NCBI RefSeq assembly: GCF_001418565.1 | Contig: NZ_LIQQ01000154.1 | Location: 1-32,772, forward strand | Direction: 5' to 3' | Length of the DNA: 32,772 bases | DNA from: Streptomyces graminilatus | GTDB lineage: Bacteria > Actinomycetota > Actinomycetes > Streptomycetales > Streptomycetaceae | Shown: piece by piece, positions 10,101-16,695 of the stretch | Layout of the letters: each line of letters begins with the position of its first letter | Position numbering within the stretch: the stretch's first letter is position 1 | Translations under genes and position numbers: made by a program | The notes under the pieces: model-generated | What the model was told of the DNA's origin: nothing | Database searches by the model: none | Seen by the model: only the letters and a program-made list of their open reading frames with translations

Positions 10101-10524
10101 GATCCTCCCGAATGGCGGCGGAGAAGCCCGTCGAGAGGAAACCGGCTATCGCCGCGTCGCCGTTGTCCAGGGCGGCGACGGCCTCGCGGCGCAGGCCCTT
10201 GCCCGCGCGGTCCAGACTGCGGACGATCGCGACCCGGTTGTCCTGCACGATCTGCTGCGGCAGCGTCTGGGCGAGAAAGGTCTGGATCTCGGTGTCGGTC
10301 CCGTAGAGAGCCTTGGTCGCGGCGGCTTTGACACCCCTGCCGCCGGTCAGCCACGCCCGGACGGCCTTGGCGCGCTCGGTGTCCGGCAGCGGCACCGGGC
10401 CGGCGCCCGCGGTCTCGGCGGCCACGGCGGTGGTCGGCCACAGGATGGAAGGGGTGGCGGCGACAGCGGGCGCCGCCGCGAGCGCTCCGAGGACGCGGCG
10501 TCTGCTCCAGAAAGCTGTCTGCAT
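7138..10524 (-). CDS. Exported ALF-repeat, alanine-rich coiled-coil protein
   Basis: An 1128-residue protein with a Tat-like signal (SRRRVLGALAAAPAVAATPS). Residues about 45-250 are short helical repeats of the ALF type known from Streptomyces: phrases such as VKAAATKALYGTDTEIQTFL, LRREAVAALDNGDAAIAGFL and VRKYADRALSGTANDVDWFM recur about every 45 residues. Then comes an extreme Ala/Lys/Asp-rich helix or coiled coil (about 245-640), a second ALF block (about 645-830, e.g. VAAAAAAALESTSSKAVGDF), and another Ala-rich rod (about 830-965). The tail (about 965-1128) has glycine/alanine hydrophobic segments (VISIGAGFLAAGCALAAIVF and AAGFFASVSAGAGAL), which suit membrane insertion. ALF proteins often carry polymorphic toxin ends; here the next gene, 79 bases on, encodes a separate nuclease. 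It likely acts as an exported scaffold or delivery stalk, which is inference. Confidence 0.75.
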   Translation of the reverse strand: MQTAFWSRRRVLGALAAAPAVAATPSILWPTTAVAAETAGAGPVPLPDTERAKAVRAWLTGGRGVKAAATKALYGTDTEIQTFLAQTLPQQIVQDNRVAIVRSLDRAGKGLRREAVAALDNGDAAIAGFLSTGFSAAIREDLQVATNIVASTGDRAVVRKANAALNAGTEQALIAFLADEQYDARLEDTRVQVNAMLTTGGPEVRKYADRALSGTANDVDWFMETGQHIARARDQESATIEELVALVEREGKRAERETNLAVEAGARAETAATKAKEAAEKAAAEAAAAQSDVQKSGAAARKAASAAKAAADAARNAVNASNAAVNASRRASWAAVGAAQAAAKAGNAAARAYNAAIAASKDAGKAKGAKDAAVAARNAAAKARSAAAAAGKAALAGDAASAAGLAAASAARNSAAAATAAAQAAVSAGAAQAEANEAKRQAAIATSAANRATNAASAAQALASAAAKAARTARDAANSAADHADKAADAAEEAVRHAGQAVDYANRSTAHAGEAVKAANIATQAVSDAIKVEKNARTAEAQTLEQDKQQAIEEARQLAAIEQAELADVREKRQMQERTTQATKDLISKAEEALNSGDMSVAATLGRQAAVALMDARGANTRQAAQHALAGSDDDVWSWIDLDRVLAQTQDDRETTLHVATVGGPKVAAAAAAALESTSSKAVGDFLTGGMKRASDEDLRVAISKILGDDNTGKAVRDAGNKALDENTTDSLNRFFDHDYPLAVNEDDRVRAVELINTAGAFTKAYAEVALEGPAWMLRHFITVIQYRTAQLDFDTATHVAAVRGAIAAAAKIAEKAQEDAALASKAAADARNAAAEAQKWAQKALDSAAKAKDYAQQARDNADAADKSAAAAQASATKAKNAANTARGAARSANYSANKAVDSARAALASSAQAQRSAAAARAAELAASADAKAAATAYAQAKQIAADKKRAEEIAKAKELARKAVDDRINGRDPADNDKNNQVNPNGTAAGDADEWWNDAQFYADAANVISIGAGFLAAGCALAAIVFPPALAAAGFFASVSAGAGALGTLFTGIEHGFTSGAFWESAAGTGLSLVSFGAYKWVGAADKALGGSIVKPVVSKITDTGEDLVSGITKGLSDIWTLAS

Positions 10525-11011
10525 ACGGAACTTGCCCTTCTACGAGTAATGCGGTGACGTGTCGGATTTCGCGTCGTGATGGACGACGGGTCCGTGGATC
10601 GACGTTCGCACAAGTCGAGAACACTATCAACGCTATATAAATCTTGCGGCAGTTGGGCATACCGAGACCCGAACAGTGCACTTGAATATGGCGATTTGCC
10701 GGGTCAGCACATTTTCCGCGCAATCGTGACGCCAGCTCATAAAGCCTAATCGCGGCGTGACACAGGTCACGGATGGTTTGCTTTCAATGTTCAGATATGG
10801 GCAGTTCACGGCGCTGGACGCGGGAGTGTCGCTGTGCTGGGATGCCAGGGCCGATGACGATCACCGGGGTTCGAAAAATGCGTCGCGGGGGCGCACCACT
10901 GGTGCGCAAAGGGGGAGGCTTTCATTCCGCATGTGCGCATTCCCTGTTCGCGACCGGTTTCGCGGCCGGTGGTCCCCAAGTCCGGGCGGTGGCCACGAAA
11001 TTAGGGGCACA
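10525..11011. other. Divergent intergenic region, lower GC
   Basis: This region separates the ALF gene (minus) from the small exported protein (plus), so it should hold both promoters. It contains the AT-rich run TATATAAAT (10634-10642) and a CRP-like palindrome (10757-10770). The frame of the 11012 gene is open back to 10757, but the upstream residues look non-coding and the ribosome site supports 11012. I cannot place -35/-10 boxes with confidence. Confidence 0.5.
10757..10770. promoter_or_regulatory. CRP-like palindrome GTGACACAGGTCAC
   Basis: GTGAC and GTCAC form an inverted repeat separated by four bases. It fits a GTG-N6-GNCAC pattern of the kind reported for Streptomyces CRP-family regulators. 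It lies between two divergent genes, so it could control either. Short matches of this kind occur by chance. Confidence 0.3.
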
Positions 11012-11566
11012 ATGAAGGAAATCAACGCCAACGTCGGAAAGCCGCGGAGAATGCGGTTCGCGATACGGGTACTCGGCGCCGCCGCTGTCGGCGCGCTGGC
11101 CTGGATCGCGGTGCTCGGCGGCGCGCAGGGCGGAGGCTCAGGCACCGCGGTGACCGCCGACACCGCCGCGCTGACCGCTGGGGACACCCCCGGCTATGCC
11201 GTGGAGGACTTCAACTACCCCCAGGCCGACAAGATCCTGGCGGAGAAGAACATCGTCCTGAAGCGAGGCGACGGCCACATCACGCTCGCCGACTGCGTGA
11301 CAGGAACGGGGCAGTTGGAGCTCCTGGCCCGCGACAGGGGCGCCAAGATCTGCTTCAACACCGTTGGCAACGAGGGCTGGCTGACTCTGGAGATCCCTGC
11401 CGTCTTCTCGTTCAGGGGCAATGACTACTCCACCACGGTCGACATGACCGTCGGCACCGAGGAGAAGTCCTACGAGATCAACAAGAACACCTGGACGCCG
11501 GTGGGCGAGTCCGCAGACCCGCAGGGCCGCGACCACATGCTCGTGGAGATCCGGATCACCAAGTAA
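11012..11566 (+). CDS. Small exported protein, unknown function
   Basis: A 184-residue protein. The ATG at 11012 has AGGGG just upstream. A basic start (MKEINANVGKPRRMRF) leads into one hydrophobic segment (AIRVLGAAAVGALAWIAVLG), so it is exported or anchored. The mature part is beta-rich (NIVLKRGDGHITLADC, KICFNTVGNEGWLTLEIPAV, DYSTTVDMTVGTEEKSY) with two cysteines likely to pair. I recall similar proteins of unknown function in other Streptomyces. It is followed by a hairpin, the tail of a lost paralogue, and then a protease-fold secreted protein on the same strand, so the pair may act together outside the cell. No activity can be assigned. Confidence 0.7.
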   Translation: MKEINANVGKPRRMRFAIRVLGAAAVGALAWIAVLGGAQGGGSGTAVTADTAALTAGDTPGYAVEDFNYPQADKILAEKNIVLKRGDGHITLADCVTGTGQLELLARDRGAKICFNTVGNEGWLTLEIPAVFSFRGNDYSTTVDMTVGTEEKSYEINKNTWTPVGESADPQGRDHMLVEIRITK

Positions 11567-11589
11567 CCAGGGTTCCGGAACTCCCTGGT
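11566..11589 (+). terminator. Hairpin directly after the small exported protein
   Basis: ACCAGGG (11566-11572) pairs with CCCTGGT (11583-11589). The loop itself contains the palindrome TTCCGGAA. It begins at the stop codon, so it is either a short terminator or an mRNA 3' stabiliser. Confidence 0.45.
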
Positions 11590-11670
11590 CGGCCCCGGTC
11601 CACCTCCAGCGAAAAACCCTGGATCCCAACTCTGGCGAAAACAGCACCTCCCGGTGCCCGCCAAGGTGCC

Positions 11671-11745
11671 TGGACGCCGGTCGGAGAGTCCACTGATCCA
11701 CAGGCCCGCGAATTCGTCCTCGTCGAGATCCGTACGAGCAAGTAA
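11671..11745 (+). pseudogene. 3' tail of a lost paralogue of the small exported protein
   Basis: This segment encodes WTPVGESTDPQAREFVLVEI plus RTSK and a TAA. It matches the last 24 codons of the 11012-11566 gene (WTPVGESADPQGRDHMLVEI plus RITK) in both protein and DNA. Nothing of the rest of a second copy remains between 11590 and 11670. A tandem duplicate has probably been deleted down to its last codons. Confidence 0.75.
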
Positions 11746-11761
11746 CCGGAGACCTCACTTC

Positions 11762-13945
11762 ATGCGCACAACCCCCAGGCGGAGAACCGTCTTTGCGGCC
11801 CTGGTCACCGCGGCCGCGATCGGCGCTCCCGCCGTGCCCGCCCACGCTGTCATCGGACCCGCCGAGACGGACAACACGCGTGGCTTCACCGCCCGCCTCG
11901 ATATCGGGAACCGCACCAAGGCGTGCAGCGCGGCATTGATCGATCCGGAGTGGCTGATCACCGCCGCCAGTTGCTTCGCAGAGAACCCGGCCGCGAGTCT
12001 GACCGTGCCCGCCGGCAAGCCCGCGCTCAGGACCACCGCCACCATCGGCCGCACCGACCTCACCACCACCAACGGTCAGGTGCGGGATGTCGTGGAGCTT
12101 GTTCCCCACGCCGACCGCGACCTTGTTCTCGCGAGGCTCGCCAGGCCGGTCGCCAACGTCACGCCGGTCGCTCTCAGTGCTACCGCACCCGTGGCAGGGG
12201 AGGAGCTACGGGTCGCTGGATACGGCCGTACCAAGGACGAGTGGGCCCCTCTCAAGCTGCACACCGGGGCCTTCACGGTGAACACTGTGGAAGCCGCCCA
12301 GGTCGGCATCACCGGCAAGGACGGTGCTGCCGTCTGCATGGGTGACAGCGGTGGGCCCGCGCTACGTGAATCGGGTGGGAAGACCGAGCTTGTCGCGGTC
12401 AACAGCCGCTCTGCTCAGGGTGGTTGCTTCGGTATCGACGCGGCCGTTACCAGCACGGCCGCAATCGACACCCGTGTCGACGACATACGCGCCTGGGTCA
12501 CCGCCAAGGTAAGTGCTCCCCGCTTCACCGACTTCAACTGCGACGGCGCCGAGGACATCGCCGTGGGAGACCCGAAGGCGACCGTCGGCGGCGACGTCAA
12601 CGCGGGCCTCGTGCGGGTGGTCTACGGCGGCGGCAAGGGCAGTGCGGAGTTCACACAGGACCTTGACTCCGTGCCCGACAGCGCCGAGGCAGGCGACTGG
12701 TTCGGCGAGCAGCTCGCGGTGTTCGATCACAACGAGGACGGCTGCACCGACCTGGTCGTCGGCGTCCCGTCCGAGGACGTCGGCACCGCCGCCGACGCCG
12801 GCACGGTGACTGTGCTGTACGGCGCGCCCGGCGGCCTGACCAAGGGCCAAGCGGCCCTTGCCCTTCAGCAGGGCACCGGCACGGGCGCCGTCAAGTCGTC
12901 CGTGTCGGAGGCGGGCGACCGGATGGGCCACGCCCTCGCCGCCGGAAATACCGCCACTGGTGAGCCGTATCTCCTGATCGGTGTGCCGGGCGAGGACACC
13001 GGCAGCAACGTAGACGCGGGCGGTACCTTCTACCTGCGCGGCAGTGTCAATGTCGCGTTGGGTCAGGACAGCCCGGGCGTGCCGGGAGTGGCAGAGAAGG
13101 GCGACCGGTTCGGCACCTCGGTCAGCGGCTCTCCCAACCACATCGTGATCGGTTCCCCACAGGAGACCGTCGGCACCGACGCCGCCTCCGGCAGCGTCAC
13201 CGTCTTCAAGCACCAATTGAGCTCGGACGGCATCCCGGCCCCCATAGCGGGCATCGACCAGGACACCGCCGGCATCAGCGGTTCGGCGGAGGCCGACGAC
13301 GAGTTCGGCGCGTCGCTCTCAGCGGTCGCCTACCGCCCCTCCGGCGCCGCGGCCGCGACGGACTCAATCATCGCCGTGGGCTCCCCAGGCGAAGGCATCT
13401 CGGTGAACGGCGCCAACCTGGCCGACGTCGGACGGGTGGTCACGCTCCGGGTGACCGCGGCCGGAGCAGTCAGTGAGCTCGCCGACATCGGGCAGGGTGT
13501 CGTTGACGTTGCGGACGACATCGAGGCAGGTGACCGCTTCGGTGCGAGGGTGTCCGCCGTGAACACCGCGCCGAACGCGGTCAGCACCGCCGCCGGCCTG
13601 CGGCTGGCGGTCGGCGTACCGGGTGAGGCCATCGGTACCGTGAAGAGCGCGGGCGCTGTGCAGACCTTCTCACTCCTCGGCGCGCCGGGCGACTCCGATT
13701 CCTGGCTCGCAGCGGGCAACGGCCTGCCGGGTGCCGCGGGCGCGAACCAGTTCGTCGGCAACGCCATCCACACCACCGGCACCCGGCTCTACATCGGTAT
13801 GCCCAATGGCCCGGCCACCCACGGCGCCGTGCATGCGCTCGCATGGGCGGCGAGCGTTGGCACGACGGGTGCGGTCACCACCTACCAGCCCGGCCAGAAC
13901 GGCCTGCCCGACGCAGGACAGGCATTCGGCACGGCCATCCGTTAA
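11762..13945 (+). CDS. Secreted trypsin-fold protein with FG-GAP repeats; catalytic His position is Ser
   Basis: A 727-residue exported protein. The ATG at 11762 opens a classic signal peptide (MRTTPRRRTVFAALVTAAAI, cleavage near PAHA-V). The S1 serine-protease domain spans about residues 30-250, with nucleophile motif VCMGDSGGPA (Ser196) and Asp120 in DRDLVLARL. However, the usual AAHC is AASC (Ser70, codon AGT), so the His-Asp-Ser triad is incomplete. From about 255 there are about six FG-GAP/integrin-alpha-like blades, each with a GDRFG-type turn (GDWFG, GDRMG, GDRFG, DDEFG, GDRFG) and IAVGDP/LVVGVP/LIGVPG strands, forming a likely beta-propeller. AGT is more than one base from a His codon, so this is not a recent mutation. 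It may be a pseudoprotease or binding protein, or use altered chemistry. It ends in a strong hairpin (13970-13999). Confidence 0.85.
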   Translation: MRTTPRRRTVFAALVTAAAIGAPAVPAHAVIGPAETDNTRGFTARLDIGNRTKACSAALIDPEWLITAASCFAENPAASLTVPAGKPALRTTATIGRTDLTTTNGQVRDVVELVPHADRDLVLARLARPVANVTPVALSATAPVAGEELRVAGYGRTKDEWAPLKLHTGAFTVNTVEAAQVGITGKDGAAVCMGDSGGPALRESGGKTELVAVNSRSAQGGCFGIDAAVTSTAAIDTRVDDIRAWVTAKVSAPRFTDFNCDGAEDIAVGDPKATVGGDVNAGLVRVVYGGGKGSAEFTQDLDSVPDSAEAGDWFGEQLAVFDHNEDGCTDLVVGVPSEDVGTAADAGTVTVLYGAPGGLTKGQAALALQQGTGTGAVKSSVSEAGDRMGHALAAGNTATGEPYLLIGVPGEDTGSNVDAGGTFYLRGSVNVALGQDSPGVPGVAEKGDRFGTSVSGSPNHIVIGSPQETVGTDAASGSVTVFKHQLSSDGIPAPIAGIDQDTAGISGSAEADDEFGASLSAVAYRPSGAAAATDSIIAVGSPGEGISVNGANLADVGRVVTLRVTAAGAVSELADIGQGVVDVADDIEAGDRFGARVSAVNTAPNAVSTAAGLRLAVGVPGEAIGTVKSAGAVQTFSLLGAPGDSDSWLAAGNGLPGAAGANQFVGNAIHTTGTRLYIGMPNGPATHGAVHALAWAASVGTTGAVTTYQPGQNGLPDAGQAFGTAIR

Positions 13946-13969
13946 CCGCTTTTGCTCCTCCGCTGTCTC

Positions 13970-13999
13970 ACCGGGTCACGTCCACGGACGTGACCCGGT
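13970..13999 (+). terminator. Strong terminator hairpin after the FG-GAP protein
   Basis: ACCGGGTCACGTCC (13970-13983) pairs perfectly with GGACGTGACCCGGT (13986-13999), a 14-bp stem with a two-base gap, followed by TTCGTTT. It lies 25 bases after the stop. Confidence 0.8.
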
Positions 14000-14193
14000 T
14001 CGTTTGGGAGACTCGGCTACTGTGCCTGAGCCATCGGCCGGTGCGCTCTTCCCGACTGACTCAGCATCATGTGGCGAAGCGAAGGCTTGGTTGCAGTTCT
14101 GGTTGCATTCGCCTCCGTCCGAAACCTCCACCGCCACCCGTTCCACTGCAGATCAGGACGCCTCCGAGCGTCCCCGAACCCCCGGACGAACAT

Positions 14194-14247
14194 TTGGAAA
14201 GCGTGTTGGGGGCAACCCCTCACGAGTTCGAATCTCGCATCCTCCGC
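14194..14247 (+). mobile_element. 3' half of a tRNA-Ser gene: attachment-site scar
   Basis: Starting at TTGGAAA (a Ser GGA anticodon loop), the sequence runs through the 3' anticodon strand GCGTG, a long variable arm (TTGGGGGCAACCCCTC), the T arm with GAGTTCGAATCTC, and the acceptor strand ATCCTCCG. The 5' half (GGAGGAT, D arm, CACGC) is absent: the bases before the loop (GAACAT) do not match. Tyrosine recombinases of actinobacterial integrative elements commonly use exactly this 3' part of a tRNA gene as att core. So this is most likely one end of an integrated, or formerly integrated, element. Because the fragment is on the plus strand, the element should lie to its left. No integrase gene is visible in the window. 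Confidence 0.75.
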
Positions 14248-14249
14248 AG

Positions 14250-14907
14250 CGCGCACGCCGGGACAGCCCAGGCCTTGTTTTCCGCCGATCTGAGCGGCGG
14301 TCAGCTGATGACCTACGAGTCCGGCGACAAGGCGACGCACCTGTACAGCCGCTCGCTGGTCACGGAAGGGACCCTGGCGGCGGGTCCACGTACCGACCGG
14401 GGGCGCATCCCGATGTGCGGGGGCGGGAACGGGGAGTGTCCCCAGCTCATGGGCACAGGTGACGGGCGGGCGGTCTACCGGACCTCGGACGGGACGCTGT
14501 ACGTCCTGGACCGGGGTGAGTCGCTCCCCGGCACCGTGTTCGCCTCCGGACTCGATGACACCCAAGGTCTCGTCGACGCAGCCGGCCGGTACGCGAGCTG
14601 GACCGGGCCCACATCTGCGGGACGCGGCTTGGTGGTCACGGATCTGGACACGCGCAAGGTCGTGCTCACCCGCACGGGCTCGCTCCTCGGCAGACCCATC
14701 GCCCTGTGGGGGAAGACACTGTGGACATGGTCCGGCGGCACCGCGACGGCCGTGGAGGTGGGCTCGGGCGACGCCATCACGTCGTTCCGGGTGGGCGGCG
14801 ATTGCAGTGTCGCGGGCTTCCAGGCAGGATATTTCACCAAGCAGGAAAGGCGCACGCTCCGCCTATTGGACGACTGGCGCAGCCTGCGGGGAGCCACCCC
14901 CGTCTGA
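14250..14907 (+). pseudogene. Truncated beta-propeller-like coding fragment
   Basis: From just after the tRNA scar an open frame encodes about 218 residues of good codon bias: LFSADLSGGQLMTYE, DGRAVYRTSDGTLYVLDRG, GLVDAAGRYASWTGP, GLVVTDLDTRKVVLTR, PIALWGKTLWTWSGGTA and SITSFRVGGDC-like text. The repeated short strands resemble blades of a secreted beta-propeller protein. No signal peptide or ribosome site exists; the first ATG in frame (14308) is internal. The frame runs straight out of the tRNA sequence, so the gene was probably beheaded by the integration or deletion event. A short intact protein from 14308 is possible but less likely. Confidence 0.5.
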
Positions 14908-15111
14908 TGGGATACGTCACGACGACTACCGGCCGCCAGGACCCACACGATGATGTGGCCGGGCGTTGCGCCGTGAGGACCTTCTGCACCGAACGCAGTC
15001 ATGCCCCCACAGCCGTCGATGCCTGATTCCCCCATCGCCAGTCGGCCTGCGGCGACTCTGGTCTCGGCGGATCCATCCGGATCTGTCCATGGCCCCGGGA
15101 CGATGTCGCGG

Positions 15112-15513
15112 TCATAGCCCGATCATCCGGACCTTGCTACCGCACAGCCGGGTCAGGTCATCGACATCCGACGTGAGGACGGCGACCGGGCCAGGCTGAC
15201 GCAAGGCCGCTTCCGCGACGGTGGCGTGGATCGCGTACTTGTGTCCGTGCAGACCGGCGCCCTTGAGGAGTTGGGCCGCCGCCTTGGCCGCTGTCTCCGT
15301 GATCGGCTCCACCTTGACCCGGGAGAGCGCCCATTGCAGTCGGGGCAGGTTCACCCTGGCGTGGCTCACCTCCACGATGGTGTTGGCGCTGACGACGAGG
15401 TCCGCTCCCATGTCGTGGAACACCTGGAACATCGCCAGAGTTTTCCGGTCCTGCGCCACCCAGGCCGACAGCCCCTCGCTGTCCAGGACGACGGTCTCGA
15501 TGTGCCCGCTCAC
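15112..15513 (-). CDS. PIN-domain (VapC-type) toxin with an altered active site
   Basis: A 133-residue PIN-domain protein. VapC toxins are Mg-dependent RNases that cut tRNA or rRNA. The fold markers are VVLDSEGLSAWV (first acidic residue Asp11), NTIVEVSHAR (Glu48), HGHKYAIHATVAEAAL and AVLTSDVDDLTRLC (Asp116/118). At the third position the usual Asp (YAIDA in relatives as I recall them) is His96, codon CAC, one base from GAC. This may weaken or abolish metal binding. It starts with GTG at 15513, overlapping the antitoxin's TGA by four bases (GTGA), so the two are translationally coupled. Confidence 0.8.
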   Translation of the reverse strand: MSGHIETVVLDSEGLSAWVAQDRKTLAMFQVFHDMGADLVVSANTIVEVSHARVNLPRLQWALSRVKVEPITETAAKAAAQLLKGAGLHGHKYAIHATVAEAALRQPGPVAVLTSDVDDLTRLCGSKVRMIGL

Positions 15514-15758
15514 GCGGCGCTCGCGCCGCCGGCGCCCGACGTCGTACCGAAGATCCGCGCCCGCGCCTCGGCCAGCTCTTCCTCACTGAAGGCCCCGTGC
15601 TCGTCTGTGTGGCTGCGCAGGTCGGCCCCCAGGAGCTGGTGCCGGATCTGCCTGGCGACCGCTTCGGCCACGTAGCCGGAGATGTTGTCCGTGATCTTCT
15701 TCAGCTCCGCCACCTGCTCGGCGGGGAGCGTCACGGTGATGCGTGTGGTGTCAGCCAT
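15510..15758 (-). CDS. Ribbon-helix-helix antitoxin (VapB-type)
   Basis: An 82-residue protein. The N-terminal TTRITVTLPAEQVAELKK is a ribbon-helix-helix strand and first helix, followed by SGYVAEAVARQIRHQL; this is the operator-binding half. The acidic C-terminus (SEEELAEARARIF) would bind the toxin. I prefer the ATG at 15758; the in-frame ATG at 15770 lies inside a palindrome that is probably the operator. No Shine-Dalgarno is seen before 15758. A TATGCT box seven bases upstream suggests a leaderless mRNA. It is coupled by overlap to the PIN-domain gene. Confidence 0.8.
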   Translation of the reverse strand: MADTTRITVTLPAEQVAELKKITDNISGYVAEAVARQIRHQLLGADLRSHTDEHGAFSEEELAEARARIFGTTSGAGGASAA

Positions 15759-15766
15759 AGCCGCAA

Positions 15767-15782
15767 GCATACTGCGGTATGC
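15767..15782. promoter_or_regulatory. Palindrome upstream of the VapBC-type pair, likely operator
   Basis: On the minus strand GCATAC-CGCA-GTATGC forms 6-bp inverted arms eight bases before the antitoxin start. It overlaps the putative -10 (TATGCT), where a ribbon-helix-helix antitoxin would autorepress its own promoter. Confidence 0.5.
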
Positions 15783-15885
15783 GTGCTACGTGCTGTCCGT
15801 TCCCGCCGTCGGTCCGGTCAGCGGCAGGCGGGGCGACTGTCCGTTCGAGCAGGGGCTCAGCCGGCCAGTTGCACGACGCGCCGGT

Positions 15886-16197
15886 TCAGCGTGCCCAGTA
15901 GCGGTATGCCTCGATCCATTGCCAGCCCTCGGGAGCGGGCTCAGGCAGCGGCAGGTCCAGAATTCCGATGTCCTGTCGGAACGAACCCCGGACGCAGCAT
16001 GCGACCACGCGCCCGTCCTCGACCAGATCGACACCGACCACGCTCACCTCGACGCCGAGAACAGCCGTGGTGAAGGGCACGGCAAGGCTCTCCTCAATCA
16101 TCGTGAAGAAGCCGGTGAGCTGCTCCTCCTCGCCGTAGGCGTCGACGGTGGCCTCTTCGATCAACGCCTCCAGTGCGGCCGGGTCCCAGGTGCTCAT
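15886..16197 (-). CDS. Conserved small actinobacterial protein (annotated in relatives as calcium-binding)
   Basis: A 103-residue acidic protein without signal peptide. The ATG at 16197 is preceded by GGTGAGG. The sequence MSTWDPAALEALIEEATVDA, YGEEEQLTGFFTMIEESLAV and PFTTAVLGVEVSVVGVDL, ending GWQWIEAYRYWAR, matches a family common in Streptomyces that databases often label a calcium-binding protein. I see no canonical EF-hand loop, so that label is not supported here. It stands alone between the toxin-antitoxin pair and a small plus-strand gene. Confidence 0.7.
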   Translation of the reverse strand: MSTWDPAALEALIEEATVDAYGEEEQLTGFFTMIEESLAVPFTTAVLGVEVSVVGVDLVEDGRVVACCVRGSFRQDIGILDLPLPEPAPEGWQWIEAYRYWAR

Positions 16198-16380
16198 GGC
16201 CTCACCGTAGCGCTGCGCCGTACGGTCGCGGGCCGGTGCGTTCAGCAGAGGGGTATCCGTCGTGGCACGGTCGCCGGCAGTCAAGCCGAGGCTCGCGGTT
16301 GCCGACGTGTGACGTTGCCCGGTGGGGTTCGGTAGTGAGCGGCCCAGGGGAGGGCCCGGCAGGCGACAGGGCGGAAGAGA

Positions 16381-16695
16381 GTGGCACGAGTCGTCGCACG
16401 AGAGCCGAGTACGGGCGCGAGGAGCGCACCGCCGCTGGCCCGGCAGGAAACCTCCGCCTTCGTGAGGGAGCTGCTCAACGCCGGCTGGGCGGCGGTGTTC
16501 CTGCCCGGTGAGCCCGCCCGCCTCGGGTGGCTGCTGCTGTGGAAGCCGACCGGAGCAGCAACCGGAGACAGTATGGCGCCCACCGGCCTTGAGACCGAGG
16601 CGGTGGAGCTGGTCCTTCCGCACGGCCGCTCGGTCAGGCGGCGCAGGGTCGAGGGCTACGCCCCGAGCCAGCCATCAAAGACTCCGTCGAGCTAG
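16381..16695 (+). CDS. Small protein, possibly an N-terminal fragment of a SNF2-type helicase
   Basis: A 104-residue frame starting GTG with GGAAGAGA directly upstream. The core VRELLNAGWAAVFLPGEPA, RLGWLLLWKPTG and VELVLPHGRSVRRRRV recalls the N-terminal domain of actinobacterial SNF2/DEAD-box helicases (an FLPxxPxRxGxxxxW segment followed by a basic RRR motif). Helicase motifs are entirely missing. It may be a truncated relic or a free-standing domain. Its stop overlaps the stop of the convergent gene at 16692. The assignment is tentative. Confidence 0.4.
   Translation: MARVVAREPSTGARSAPPLARQETSAFVRELLNAGWAAVFLPGEPARLGWLLLWKPTGAATGDSMAPTGLETEAVELVLPHGRSVRRRRVEGYAPSQPSKTPSS

Noticed and set aside
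8363..10723. A 786-codon minus-strand frame overlapping the ALF gene
   Set aside because: It is a shifted frame of the same alanine-rich sequence giving Arg/Gly-rich text. The overlapping frame has the signal peptide and ALF repeats.
14194..14247. Functional tRNA-Ser gene
   Set aside because: The acceptor 5' strand, D arm and 5' anticodon strand are missing, so it cannot fold as a tRNA.
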